In this document: positions 48,001 through 55,412 of the stretch, piece after piece
Layout of the letters: the number at the start of each line of letters is the position of its first letter
Position numbering within the stretch: the stretch's first letter is position 1
Translations under genes and position numbers: made by a program
Notes under the pieces: model-generated
Told to the model about the DNA's origin: nothing
Databases searched by the model: none
Seen by the model: only the letters and a program-made list of their open reading frames with translations
DNA from: Amphibalanus amphitrite
Taxonomy: Eukaryota > Arthropoda > Thecostraca > Balanomorpha > Balanidae
Assembly: GCF_019059575.1 (NCBI RefSeq)
Contig: NW_024881564.1
Span: forward strand, 62,001 to 126,000
DNA: 64,000 nucleotides
Direction: 5' to 3'

Positions 48001-51000
48001 GTGTCGGTGACGCCTGTGGCCTCCGGAGCCTGCGCCATGGAGTCCGGAGGAGGTGCCGAGCCCGGCTCGCCTCTGAACCCCGCTGCCGCCGAGTTCACGC
48101 CCGCCGGTCACGACCTGAACCCCGGCGCGGCAGAGTTCGTGCCCGGTCAGCCGCCCGCTGCTGCCGTCCCGGCAGAGGAGTACGAGTACGGCCAGGAGGG
48201 CGTGGCCGAGGCTGGCGGGACGTCGTCGACGGACGAGATCCTGGCGCGTCTGAGCGGTGGGATCTCTGCGTTTGCCGAGCAGCTAGAGGAGAGTATCGCT
48301 GCTGTCGCCGAGAGGTCGGCGGAGAAGATGGCTGAACAGCAGGCTGAGCTTCAGACTGAGGAGTCGTCTCAACCAGCTGCGGGAGAGGCGACGGAGCAAC
48401 CGGCGGAGGGCCAGGGTACTGACTTCTTCTCCCAGCTCGGCGAGGGCGTCTCGTCACTGACGCAGCAAATCCAAAGGGGCATTCAGGAGGGCATTCAGGA
48501 GGGTATGGACCACGCCGCCAATCCGGCTGCCGAACAGCCTTCCGGTGAGACGCAAGACGCGGCGCCGGTGACCAAGCAGACTTCCGAAACCGCCGAGGGG
48601 AAGCAGGACCAGGGCGTGGACCTGCTGTCTCAGTTCAGCGCCGGCGTCACGGACTTTGTTCACCAGGTTCAGGACACGGTCACTGCTGCCTACACGTCTG
48701 ATGAGCCTGAGAAGGCTGGGGACGCTACAACAGACGCAGCGGCGGAGCCTACAAAGGAGCCATCTGCCGGAGAGGGCGGCGACTTTTTCTCACAGCTGTC
48801 TGGCGGTGTGTCTTCTCTGGCGCATCAGATCCAGGAGGGCATTCAGGAGGGCATCCAAGAGGGCATGGGGCGCGTCTCCGCGGCCGAGCCCTCGGCGGAC
48901 GCTGGAGAGGAGAAGGCTGGAGACGCAGCGGCCCAGACGCCGTCCGATCAGCCCGGCTTCCTCTCTCAGCTGAGCGAGGGAGCGTCTGCGCTGGTCCACC
49001 AGATCGAGGACAGTCTGACATCTGCGCAGGAGGCGGCCGCCGCCAAAGCGGCCGAAGCCGACTCGGCAGTGCAGGAAGGCGCAGAGGAGGCGCAGGAGGC
49101 GACAAATGATGCGCTCAATGCGGCTGGCGATGCGGCCAACGCTGGACTGGCGAAGGTGGAGGGTGCGGCAGACTCCGCCGCGCGAGGACTGGAAGAGACG
49201 CTACAGTCAGCCGCTGATGAGGCGGAGCGTTTCACTTCGTCAGCCGCGAACTCTGCGGAGCACTCGGCAGGACAGGCGGAGGACTTCTTGCAGCAGGCGG
49301 CTGGTGAGGCAAACGATACGGTGGAGGAAGCAGCGGGGAAGGCGGAGACCTTCTTGGAACAGGCGGCGGGGCAGGCAAACGATATGGCGGAACAGGCAGC
49401 GGAGTCTGCGGAACAAACCGCAGGGAAGGCGGAGAACTTCTTGGAACAGGCGGCGGGGCAGGCAAACGACATGGTGGAGCAGGCAGCGGAATCTGCGGAA
49501 CAGGGTGCAGGGAAGGCGGATAACTTCTTGGAACAGGCGGCGGGGCAGGCAAACGACATGGTGGAACAGGTAGTGGAGTCTACGGAGCAGGGTGTAGCGA
49601 AGGCGGAGGACTTCTTGGAACAGGCCGCAGGAAAGGCGGAGAACCTGCTGGAACAGTCGTCTGGCCAGGCGGAGGACGTAGCGGAACAGTCGGCGGAGAA
49701 GGCAGAAAAGGTGGCTGAGACGGCAGACACCTTGTCCGAACAAGCGGCGGAGAAGGTTGAAAACGCTGCTGAGGAGGCCGAGAACATGGCTGAGCTGGCG
49801 ACTGGGAAGGCTGAGGATATGGCGGAACAGGCGGTCAAGAAGGCGGAGGAGGCGGCTCAGTCTGGTTCGGAGCAGCTGGAGAGTGCCGCAGAGACGGCAG
49901 CGGAGGAGACGGCCGGTCTGCGCGAGGCAGCGGCCGCCACTGTGGGCGCCGTCCTGGCCTCCGCGGCCGGCGCCGCTGCTGCTGTGGCTGCCACAGTCAC
50001 CGGCTCGACAGCAGACGCTGCGGAGAAGAAACCCGCCGACAAGCCCAAATCTGCCGCCGCTGCCACCAAAACCAAACCCGGTGCCGCCGCCAGCAAGGCC
50101 AAGCCGACTGCGACCAAATCTACCCGGCCGACGACTGGCACGGCGGCGAAACCCGCGTCTCCTGCCACTGCTCGCACCGCCGCTAAGGTGGCAGTGGCCG
50201 CGCGGACCTCTCCTACGAAGACCACAGCGGCGAAGACACCGGCTGCCAAGGCGAGTCCCAAGCCGACGGCGACAACGGCGGCTCGCACCGCCGCTGCGAA
50301 ACCTGCGCCCAAACCGGCTGCTTCGACCGCCGCTCCGCGACCGACCGCGGCCAAGACGACCGCCGCCCGGCCGGCTTTGTCGAAAACGGCCTCTGGCACG
50401 GGGACCAAAACGACCACCGGTGCTGCCGCTAAGCCGGCAGTGGGCGCTGCGAGGGCGACCACCTCTCCTACAAAGACGGCTGCCAGCCGGGTGGGCGCGG
50501 CTCCCTCCGCGGCGCGGACGACGGCCGCCCGTCCTGCCGCCAGCGGCGCTCCCAAGGCCCCCACTGCCCGGTCAGCCTCGGGCACCACCCGTCCCGCTAC
50601 CACCGCCACCACTACACACAAATCCCCCACCAAACCGGCCGCAGCCAAACCCGCCGCGCCGAAACCCACCTCGGCGAGGACCGCTGCACCAAAGCCCGCT
50701 CGCCCAGCGCCGGGAGCGGCCACTAAGACCACCCCGGGACGAGTGGCGCCAACCCCGCGCGCAGCCACTACTAACGGAGCCGGCCCGAAGAAGCCGGCAG
50801 AGGTGAAGATGACTGCGGCGGCCAGCAAGGTGACGGGAACGATGGCGTCCCGCGCGGCGGCCCGGGCGGCTGCGTCTTCGACAGCGGCGCCGGCGAACGG
50901 TGAGTGATACGGCTGGTAGTTTTCGGGGTGAACAGTGTTAGGCTAATGTTTCGTCTTTCTTGTTTCGTTTTTCTTCCATGTCATATCCAAGCATGTATTT

Positions 51001-51594
51001 CCGTGTGTGTGTGTGTGTGTAGTGCGCTAATGCTTCATGTGCATGTCATAGTCACTAGTCAGATTATCAGACACGTATTCTCGAACCTTTTGACATTAAT
51101 GCCTCTCTATGCTCTTGTCAATCGTGGGACATTTCATATGGTTAAAGATAAAAGTATAAGTCATTTTTGTGACGCATTGGTAATGGTATGCTGTATTGCT
51201 GTATATTTGACACTCTAACATCTATGTTTTCGCAGCCACCGGAGCCAAGAAGCCGACCACCACGGCGGCGAAACCGGCCGGCCACCGACTCTCGGTCGGC
51301 CGCACCAAGTCGGGCACCGCCGCCACCAAAACGGGCAAGGCCAAATCACCCACCAAGGAGCCTGCAAAGGCCGCGGAGGCAGAGCTGCCGCCCGTGGCTG
51401 ACTGCGTGTCGGAGTCCGACAAACTGCCGTCCGATGGCGCTGGAGACGCACCGGCCAACGTGAACGGCTCACCGACCGAGAACGGGGCCCCGCACGAGAA
51501 CGGCGACCACGTGGACGAGCCCGCGGCGCACGTGGAAACGGGAGACTTGCTGGGGACTGGCCTCGAGCCTGCGGCGGCCCCCGAGGCCATATGA
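20883..51594 (+). CDS. PPM1E/F: PPM1E/PPM1F-like (POPX) PP2C phosphatase with tandem PAM2 motifs and a long repeat tail
   Basis: PP2C enzymes are metal-dependent Ser/Thr phosphatases; POPX members act on PAK and CaMK substrates. Exons: 20883-20904, 21267-21379, 21522-21698, 22660-22803, 23093-23186, 24954-25118, 25549-25980, 26287-26352, 46664-46803, 47995-50899 and 51236-51594. All phases match, giving 1538 residues from this Met. The catalytic domain (about 14-270) shows [17 protein letters not shown] (canonical DGHGG), [59 protein letters not shown] and SSDNISVV. The metal ligands E29, D57, D215 and D259 are present; I60 and C130 are unusual. After it come an acidic segment ([13 protein letters not shown]), two PAM2-type motifs (L478 and L492), five FxSQLSxGVSxL repeats, a LEA-like helical tract and a Lys/Ala/Pro tail. 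The catalytic part is secure. The link across the 20.3-kb intron rests on phase and codon quality, and exon 47995-50899 could also start independently at Met 48036. Usual family length is about 450-770 residues. Confidence 0.85.
24664..24860. repeat. Pyrimidine-rich tract in a phosphatase-gene intron
   Basis: A CT-rich stretch just upstream of the exon at 24954. The apparent plus-strand reading frames through it are low-complexity Ser/Phe/Leu sequence and not credible as protein. Confidence 0.6.
25118..25262. repeat. GA-rich tract with a GAGGTT hexamer repeat
   Basis: Directly after the donor at 25119 lies a purine-rich tract containing a run of GAGGTT-type hexamers at about 25175-25225. Intronic, no coding value. 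Confidence 0.65.
28051..28165. repeat. Three-copy degenerate tandem repeat, about 40 bp
   Basis: Copies share CTCGG(C/T)..GTATTGA(A/G)C(C/G)G(T/G)T and a following GTGACCATA- or GTGGCCATA-like block. Intronic. Confidence 0.5.
29758..30222. repeat. Long CT-rich microsatellite (CTCTCC hexamer, CT dimer and CCTCCCTCTCTCT arrays)
   Basis: An uninterrupted CCCTCT hexamer array of about 190 bp (roughly 29777-29965) is followed by a CT dinucleotide run, then about seven copies of a 13-bp unit, then CT/CA variants. The 246-codon plus-strand frame through it is a pure Leu/Pro/Ser artefact. Confidence 0.95.
31844..33251 (+). mobile_element. Tc1/mariner-superfamily DNA transposon, 1408 bp, nearly intact
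   Basis: The inverted terminal repeats CAGGGTGTCTCACAAAAAG are perfect, with the TA target duplication at 31842-31843 and 33252-33253. It carries a transposase in plus orientation (separate entry). It sits inside the large phosphatase-gene intron, in the same orientation as the gene, 47 bp upstream of a candidate terminal exon. Perfect termini and a single visible coding lesion suggest a recent insertion. Confidence 0.93.
31982..33074 (+). pseudogene. Tc1/mariner transposase with one frameshift
   Basis: Transposases of this superfamily cut and paste the element by recognising the terminal repeats. The likely start is Met 31982 ([10 protein letters not shown]), opening a DUF4817-like helix-turn-helix region ([15 protein letters not shown]). 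A second helix-turn-helix follows ([20 protein letters not shown]). The first catalytic Asp is in WWSDEAHF, the second in [10 protein letters not shown] and the third in [13 protein letters not shown], giving a D-41-D spacing between the last two. The reading frame changes near a T run at about 32409-32415, so residues from WWSDEAHF onward are in another frame. No other break was seen up to the stop at 33074. A sequencing or assembly error at the T run is possible. Confidence 0.88.
33299..33375 (+). CDS. Candidate alternative terminal exon of the phosphatase gene
   Basis: It follows a good acceptor (pyrimidine tract then CTGCAG) 47 bp after the mariner element. It needs two bases to complete a codon, matching the single spare base left by the exon ending at 26352. 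It reads [19 protein letters not shown] and five more residues before a stop. Use of this exon would end the protein after the catalytic domain and omit the PAM2 and repeat regions, giving a protein of conventional POPX length. Support is splice-site quality and phase only. Confidence 0.4.
34160..34250. repeat. Two-copy tandem repeat, about 45 bp
   Basis: Both copies end in GGTT(G/A)CCTTGTGCATGGTGAA and share CAGTCTCAAACA- or TAGTCTGAAACA-like starts. Intronic. Confidence 0.6.
34620..34710 (+). repeat. Possible tRNA-derived SINE relic
   Basis: TAGCTGAGTTGG at about 34632 fits a pol III A box, and GGCTGAGTCCC about 60 bp downstream loosely resembles a B box. No cloverleaf, tail or target duplication could be drawn. 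This is weak evidence, listed for checking. Confidence 0.2.
35265..35639 (+). CDS. Candidate coding exon or chance open frame in the phosphatase intron
   Basis: Directly after a strong acceptor (a pyrimidine-rich run ending TTCTCAG) one frame stays open for 124 codons to a stop at 35637-35639. It begins [19 protein letters not shown] and continues as Arg/Ala/Gly/Pro-rich sequence. It is in phase 0, which does not match the exon ending at 26352 unless an intermediate exon is used. GC-rich DNA gives long open frames by chance, so this is tentative. Confidence 0.3.
   Translation, partial: DVGKPAEDHSLAPGFLISPVQSAQPRSSRAALPGAARAAPGGHQGGAGVGRAQSAVRAPADGTGRSLAAGASRLASAAHRATPRRRAPVLRGIGARRCVFDRAGAGGLQTRGSDRDGRPEDAVR
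35850..36075. repeat. G-rich degenerate minisatellite
   Basis: About six or seven imperfect copies of a unit of roughly 30-38 bp containing GGAGGACAGAGTGGT and GGGCGG. Intronic. Confidence 0.6.
46804..47994. other. Phosphatase-gene intron
   Basis: It starts with G-rich sequence containing a loosely repeated GGCCGTGGGGTC unit (46820-46930). The rest is mixed, with a frame open from 47863 into the next exon that precedes the acceptor at 47991-47994. No other gene is seen. Confidence 0.5.
48070..48150 (+). other. Tandem PAM2-type (PABP MLLE-binding) motifs
   Basis: Two copies lie back to back: [13 protein letters not shown] and [13 protein letters not shown]. Both fit the PAM2 pattern LNxxAxEFxP, in which the Leu and the aromatic Phe insert into the MLLE domain of cytoplasmic poly(A)-binding protein (established for PAIP1/2, TOB, GW182 and others). 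The Leu residues are 14 positions apart. Binding is inferred from the motif alone. Confidence 0.75.
48238..49017 (+). repeat. Five-copy FxSQLSxGVSxLxHQIQ protein repeat
   Basis: Within the large exon the segments [38 protein letters not shown] (48421), [18 protein letters not shown] (48619), [18 protein letters not shown] (48781) and [18 protein letters not shown] (48955) recur every 54-66 residues. Two copies are followed by [10 protein letters not shown]. The units look like amphipathic helices separated by Pro/Ala/Glu-rich linkers. I do not recognise the family. Confidence 0.75.
49030..49860 (+). repeat. LEA/apolipoprotein-like Ala-Glu-Gln helical repeats with an 87-bp tandem core
   Basis: About 275 residues of nearly pure Ala/Glu/Gln/Lys helix-forming sequence in short repeats ([27 protein letters not shown]). 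Four copies of an 87-bp (29-residue) unit start at 49357, 49444, 49531 and 49618, nearly identical at DNA level in the first three. The composition resembles group-3 LEA proteins or lipid-surface amphipathic helices. That likeness may be convergent and does not fix a function. Confidence 0.8.
50025..51594 (+). other. Histone-H1-like Lys/Ala/Pro/Thr-rich C-terminal tail
   Basis: The last roughly 400 residues, across two exons, consist largely of AAKP, SPTK, TPTK and TAAR type motifs, followed by an acidic, Asn/Glu-rich end that stops at 51594. The composition is like linker-histone tails or microtubule-binding Lys/Pro/Ala tails. It is probably disordered and positively charged. SPTK steps could be proline-directed kinase sites. 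Confidence 0.7.
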
Positions 51595-53535
51595 GCTCCC
51601 GAGGAGAGAACACGAACCCTGTTTGGTGCTCGCTGACACCGAATTGGCGCTAGTGACGAACAATGGCCTGCAAGGCGCGTCAACACACAAACGCTTGTGA
51701 TACGTGGTCGCATCGAAGCAGTGAATTGCTGCGAAGAACTGCTGGGCTCGGGCGCTGGCCCTGCACTGTGGTGCGCGTGCGCCCAAGGATGTGTGCGAAT
51801 AGTGCGTGAGTGATTGTGCGATGAGTGCATGAATCGAAGCGTGATTGTGAAAGAATGAATGCGAGTTCCTATGAGTGTTGTGCCTGCGCTGCCGGCCGCT
51901 TCGCGGAGCGCGGAGGCGGCTGTCGGGCAGGTGCGCCGCCTTGGGGCGTTGCCGTTGGAAGCGCGCTATTTTCACATGTGTTGTAAAACGTATTTTACTG
52001 AAGTCTGCTGCATTGTTGGCGTCTGGATGTGTCGGCTTGCGCGCCAGCGGCGAGGCGAAGAAGCTCTAGTTCATGCTGTGCTCGCCAGGTGTGAAAAGCG
52101 TCGGCAGCGTCCGCTGGACCGCCGCACGCCCGTTTTATCGTCACCGGCGCGGTCTTTGCGCGCTCTGGCGCTGTGTGCACGCTACTGTTCGCCGTTTCCG
52201 TCCGGGCGACTCACGTGGGGCTTGTGCCTTCTGTGCCGCGTCCGCACCGTTTTCAACCGCCTCTGCTGGTCACACAGTCTGTCGTGTCGCGTCGGCTCGA
52301 TTTTTCGCTTCGTTCGGTCTTCCATCGGCAAGGAACCGTCCGCAATGAAGGCTGCTCGCGGCCCAACGCCGCCCCACAAATCGTGTTATGTGTTTTACTA
52401 CTATTATATTTCAGCAAAGCCCAATATACAGAACTAGTTTTTGAGCTGTTTTCTGCTGCATTCGAGGAGGGCATCTGTTGTCTGGTGATTCATATTGATA
52501 TTGCATTTTTGACAGGCGTGGCTCCAAGCAAGGTTGCCGATATAGGATGTTCTAACAATGGCGAGTTTTGATATTTGGGCAACATTGATGACGCTTCGGG
52601 GAAAATAGAGGGAATAACTTTTTACCGGGATTAATGATGGATTAGGGACACAAAATAGATAAGACAACCATTTTCAGGATAATATGTTAGAATAAGCAAT
52701 AGAGGTAGCGAAAATATGAGCTAAAACCGATTTACCCTGTATGGTTGGTAAGCTTCTGCCAACTCAAGGGGCGGCAAAATGATCAAAGTTTGTGAAGTTT
52801 TCTGCTTAATTAGAGCTAATGATGAATAATACTACTTCATAAAATACGTTGGTCAATGTCTGAGACGTCACCGTAGAGTTATGACTAAAAGAATGAGTTT
52901 GTTCTTATAAACCGCCCAGGCTCTGAAAGTCGTGACTCGTGGATAGTTCGGTGCTGAGTTGTCATCGTTAATTAATGGGACTCCTTCCGGCATCAGTCAT
53001 GATTATTAATCAGATAATCAGACATCGATTAGTAAATGAGATCCGAGTGACGAAACAGTAAATCAAAATGCGCCAGCGCTGGGTGCAGGCAGACGATCCT
53101 ACAGCGAAGTGGTACAGCTAGCGCCATCTATTGACCAGCAAATAACTATTACTGTCTTGCGGCACAGCATCGTTCAGGCGTTCGTTTGTAGTGACATCTA
53201 GCGAGAGAAATTTAGTTAGAGCTAATGTACGACCGCACCAGGGACACCTTCGGCAAATGCGCTGGCCATCACGTCAGTAAGAGTTATCAGTTAAGATGCA
53301 AATTTTTTGTCACCACCTGCAACTCTTAATGCACTGTCAATGGTGAAAAATGCAGTTATTACGGAGCGAGCGAAGCGAGCGTAACTCGACTTCGGTTAGT
53401 TTATTTTCATGTTCGCAATGCTCGCGATGAATTGTGCCGAGGTAAAATGTTGTATTCACTAATGTAGGTAATAAAGGTTTAATACATTAGAATGTAGGTA
53501 ATTTATGTTATGATACGATCTAATGAACGATCACC
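51595..53535. other. Intergenic region after the phosphatase gene
   Basis: The first roughly 800 bp are GC-rich and probably contain the 3' UTR. From 52400 the sequence is AT-rich. No recognisable gene, RNA or transposon ends were found. GAGCGAGCGAAGCGAGCG near 53363-53380 is a small internal repeat. Confidence 0.5.
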
Positions 53536-53539
53536 TTAA

Positions 53540-54619
53540 CCCTCGCCGGCCGAGGGGGGGGGGGGGGGGTGGCGGATGCCGCCAATCAAATATTTTTTTT
53601 TCGCGATAGTCCGGAACACGCCGGTGATGGAGTTGAAACTTGGCATACCTGACCGTTGCTTCAAGCTGGGCCGAATCCTGTGACACGGCAACTGCATTTT
53701 CCGGTCAGGTCAGGTCACTGACCTAAGGAGTCATAAGTGAACCTCTACACGGTCCTCAGATGCTGCAAAGTGCGGTCCTCAGATGCTGCAAAGTGCAACA
53801 TCGCAACGCTGTCAGTGCCATGGCAGCTTTCACAGGAAGATGAAACTTACAGGATCTAGTATGCTCTAGAGGTCTAGTATGCCCGGATAGGATTTTCCTT
53901 AAAGGTCACATGAGGTCAGGTCGATCACGTGACCTCACCATTATAAGTGAATGGGGAAAACAAAAACTGTTATTTTAGCGCCGGGAACGATCTCAGACTC
54001 AGACTGTCTAAATCACACAAAATCGTGATTCCATGCACTCATTGAAAGGTCATTTGGTTCACTTTTGCATTGTTGACCTTGTGTCACGTCAGTTATGACG
54101 TCACTAGGGTCATGATAGCTTTTCGTCAATAACTCCCGATCAAATTAAGCTAGCGAGTCGGGGAAGTCACTAATGGACTCGGGAAAACCAGCCGAATCAC
54201 ATAATACGCAATATAACCTCCTTTGACCAATTTCGTGACCTGGGGAGCTCTGACCTGTCCTTGACCCGAGGTCAACATCTGTAGTTGACATCAACCGAAG
54301 AAAAAGTATATCATTCGACGCGCTTGAGCGAGGCGAACACGATGGTACCAAAATCGCGGCTCAGCGGCCATTTTCTGCGAATTTATTTATAAGTAGCCGA
54401 GCCCATGCCTAGGGCCACTGGACCTGACCTCAAAGGTTACCGGTAGACCCGAGACCTTAAAACTGGGTACCAGTCGCTGCATCACGTAACGGCACACACG
54501 CTCGTTCTTTCTGCGGGGCTTTAGCTTCATCAGGGGCGAAATGGTGAGGATGGTCGTACCAATCAACCCTCCCCCCTTCGACCGTCGCGTATATAGAAAA
54601 CCAATAGATCTGGCGAGGG
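53540..54619 (+). mobile_element. Non-autonomous TTAA-target DNA transposon, 1080 bp
   Basis: It lies between TTAA at 53536-53539 and 54620-54623. Its left end is CCCTCGCCGG and its right end, reverse-complemented, is CCCTCGCCAG. A long G run follows the left end. The interior holds GGTCAGGTCAGGTCAC (53703) and GTTATGACGTCAC (54089), and at least two diverged units beginning with TGAAACTT. The part from 54100 matches the old copy at 480-1150. No transposase frame was recognised. It is related to the element at 4885-5826. Confidence 0.75.
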
Positions 54620-54623
54620 TTAA

Positions 54624-55412
54624 CATCTTTAGATGACTCTAAACTCTTTAATGCCCTGGTTAACATGCGATGCAGACGGTGATATCCAAGCAATTGAATC
54701 CATTCAACCTTATCACATTCACGACTGCCTGCTCGATCGTCTCAGCTGCACGCTCAGTGCTCACTGAGCTGGTCACTGAAGTTCCGTCGTATTCGGATCA
54801 AGCACTTACATACTAAAAATCAAGGCTTCAACAAAGCACTATCAGAAGACGTGCAAGTCTAATAGGCCACTGTCTTTGATACTCGTTTGTCGCCTTTCTG
54901 AGAATGCATATCATGTCACAGCTGCCACATTTCAGACACATTTAATGCTACGATTATTAAATTCCTTAGTGTTGTTTCAGGGTCTGCTACAACGTCGAGC
55001 ATTGAGTCATGAATGACCTCGTAGTGTCTCACACCCTCCGAGCACAGGCGACCACTATGAATCATGCATGGAGCTGCCGACGACCTGCCCCGTCGGCGAG
55101 CAATTTGGGGTGCCAGGAACCCCAGTGGCAGTCGATGACTCGATAGCAATCGGGTACCCTGGCAACGACATTCCAAAACACAGGCCCGGGGCGGATGTAC
55201 ACTCTCTGAAATCGATACCCGGACCGCCCGATTGAGGTTGATGGGTGGGAAGGCGTGTGCGATACATGTCGGAGGTGGGACCGAATTCCCCCGACTCAAG
55301 ACACGCCCGTAGGAGGTTCATACAAGTCCATGTGTTTGGGCGGACCGCTTCATCAAGAGTGACGGCACGGCCGTGATTTAGCTTTGATCGTACTTTCGCC
55401 CTGCTTGAAAAC
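54624..55412. other. Upstream region of the alpha-tubulin gene
   Basis: Moderately GC-rich at 55000-55390 and probably promoter plus 5' UTR. Minus-strand open frames here have no recognisable content. No TATA box at a convincing distance was identified. Confidence 0.4.

Noticed and set aside
49757-50806. Second plus-strand frame of 349 codons in the same exon
   Set aside because: Arg/Pro/Leu-rich frame-shifted reading of the same repeats; the phase-matched frame contains the PAM2 motifs and coherent repeats.
49857-50828. Long open frame on the minus strand opposite the phosphatase tail
   Set aside because: It is a shadow of the GC-rich, Ala/Pro-coded plus-strand exon; its Val/Ala/Gly composition mirrors that codon bias. 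The same holds for the antisense frame at 48966-49838.
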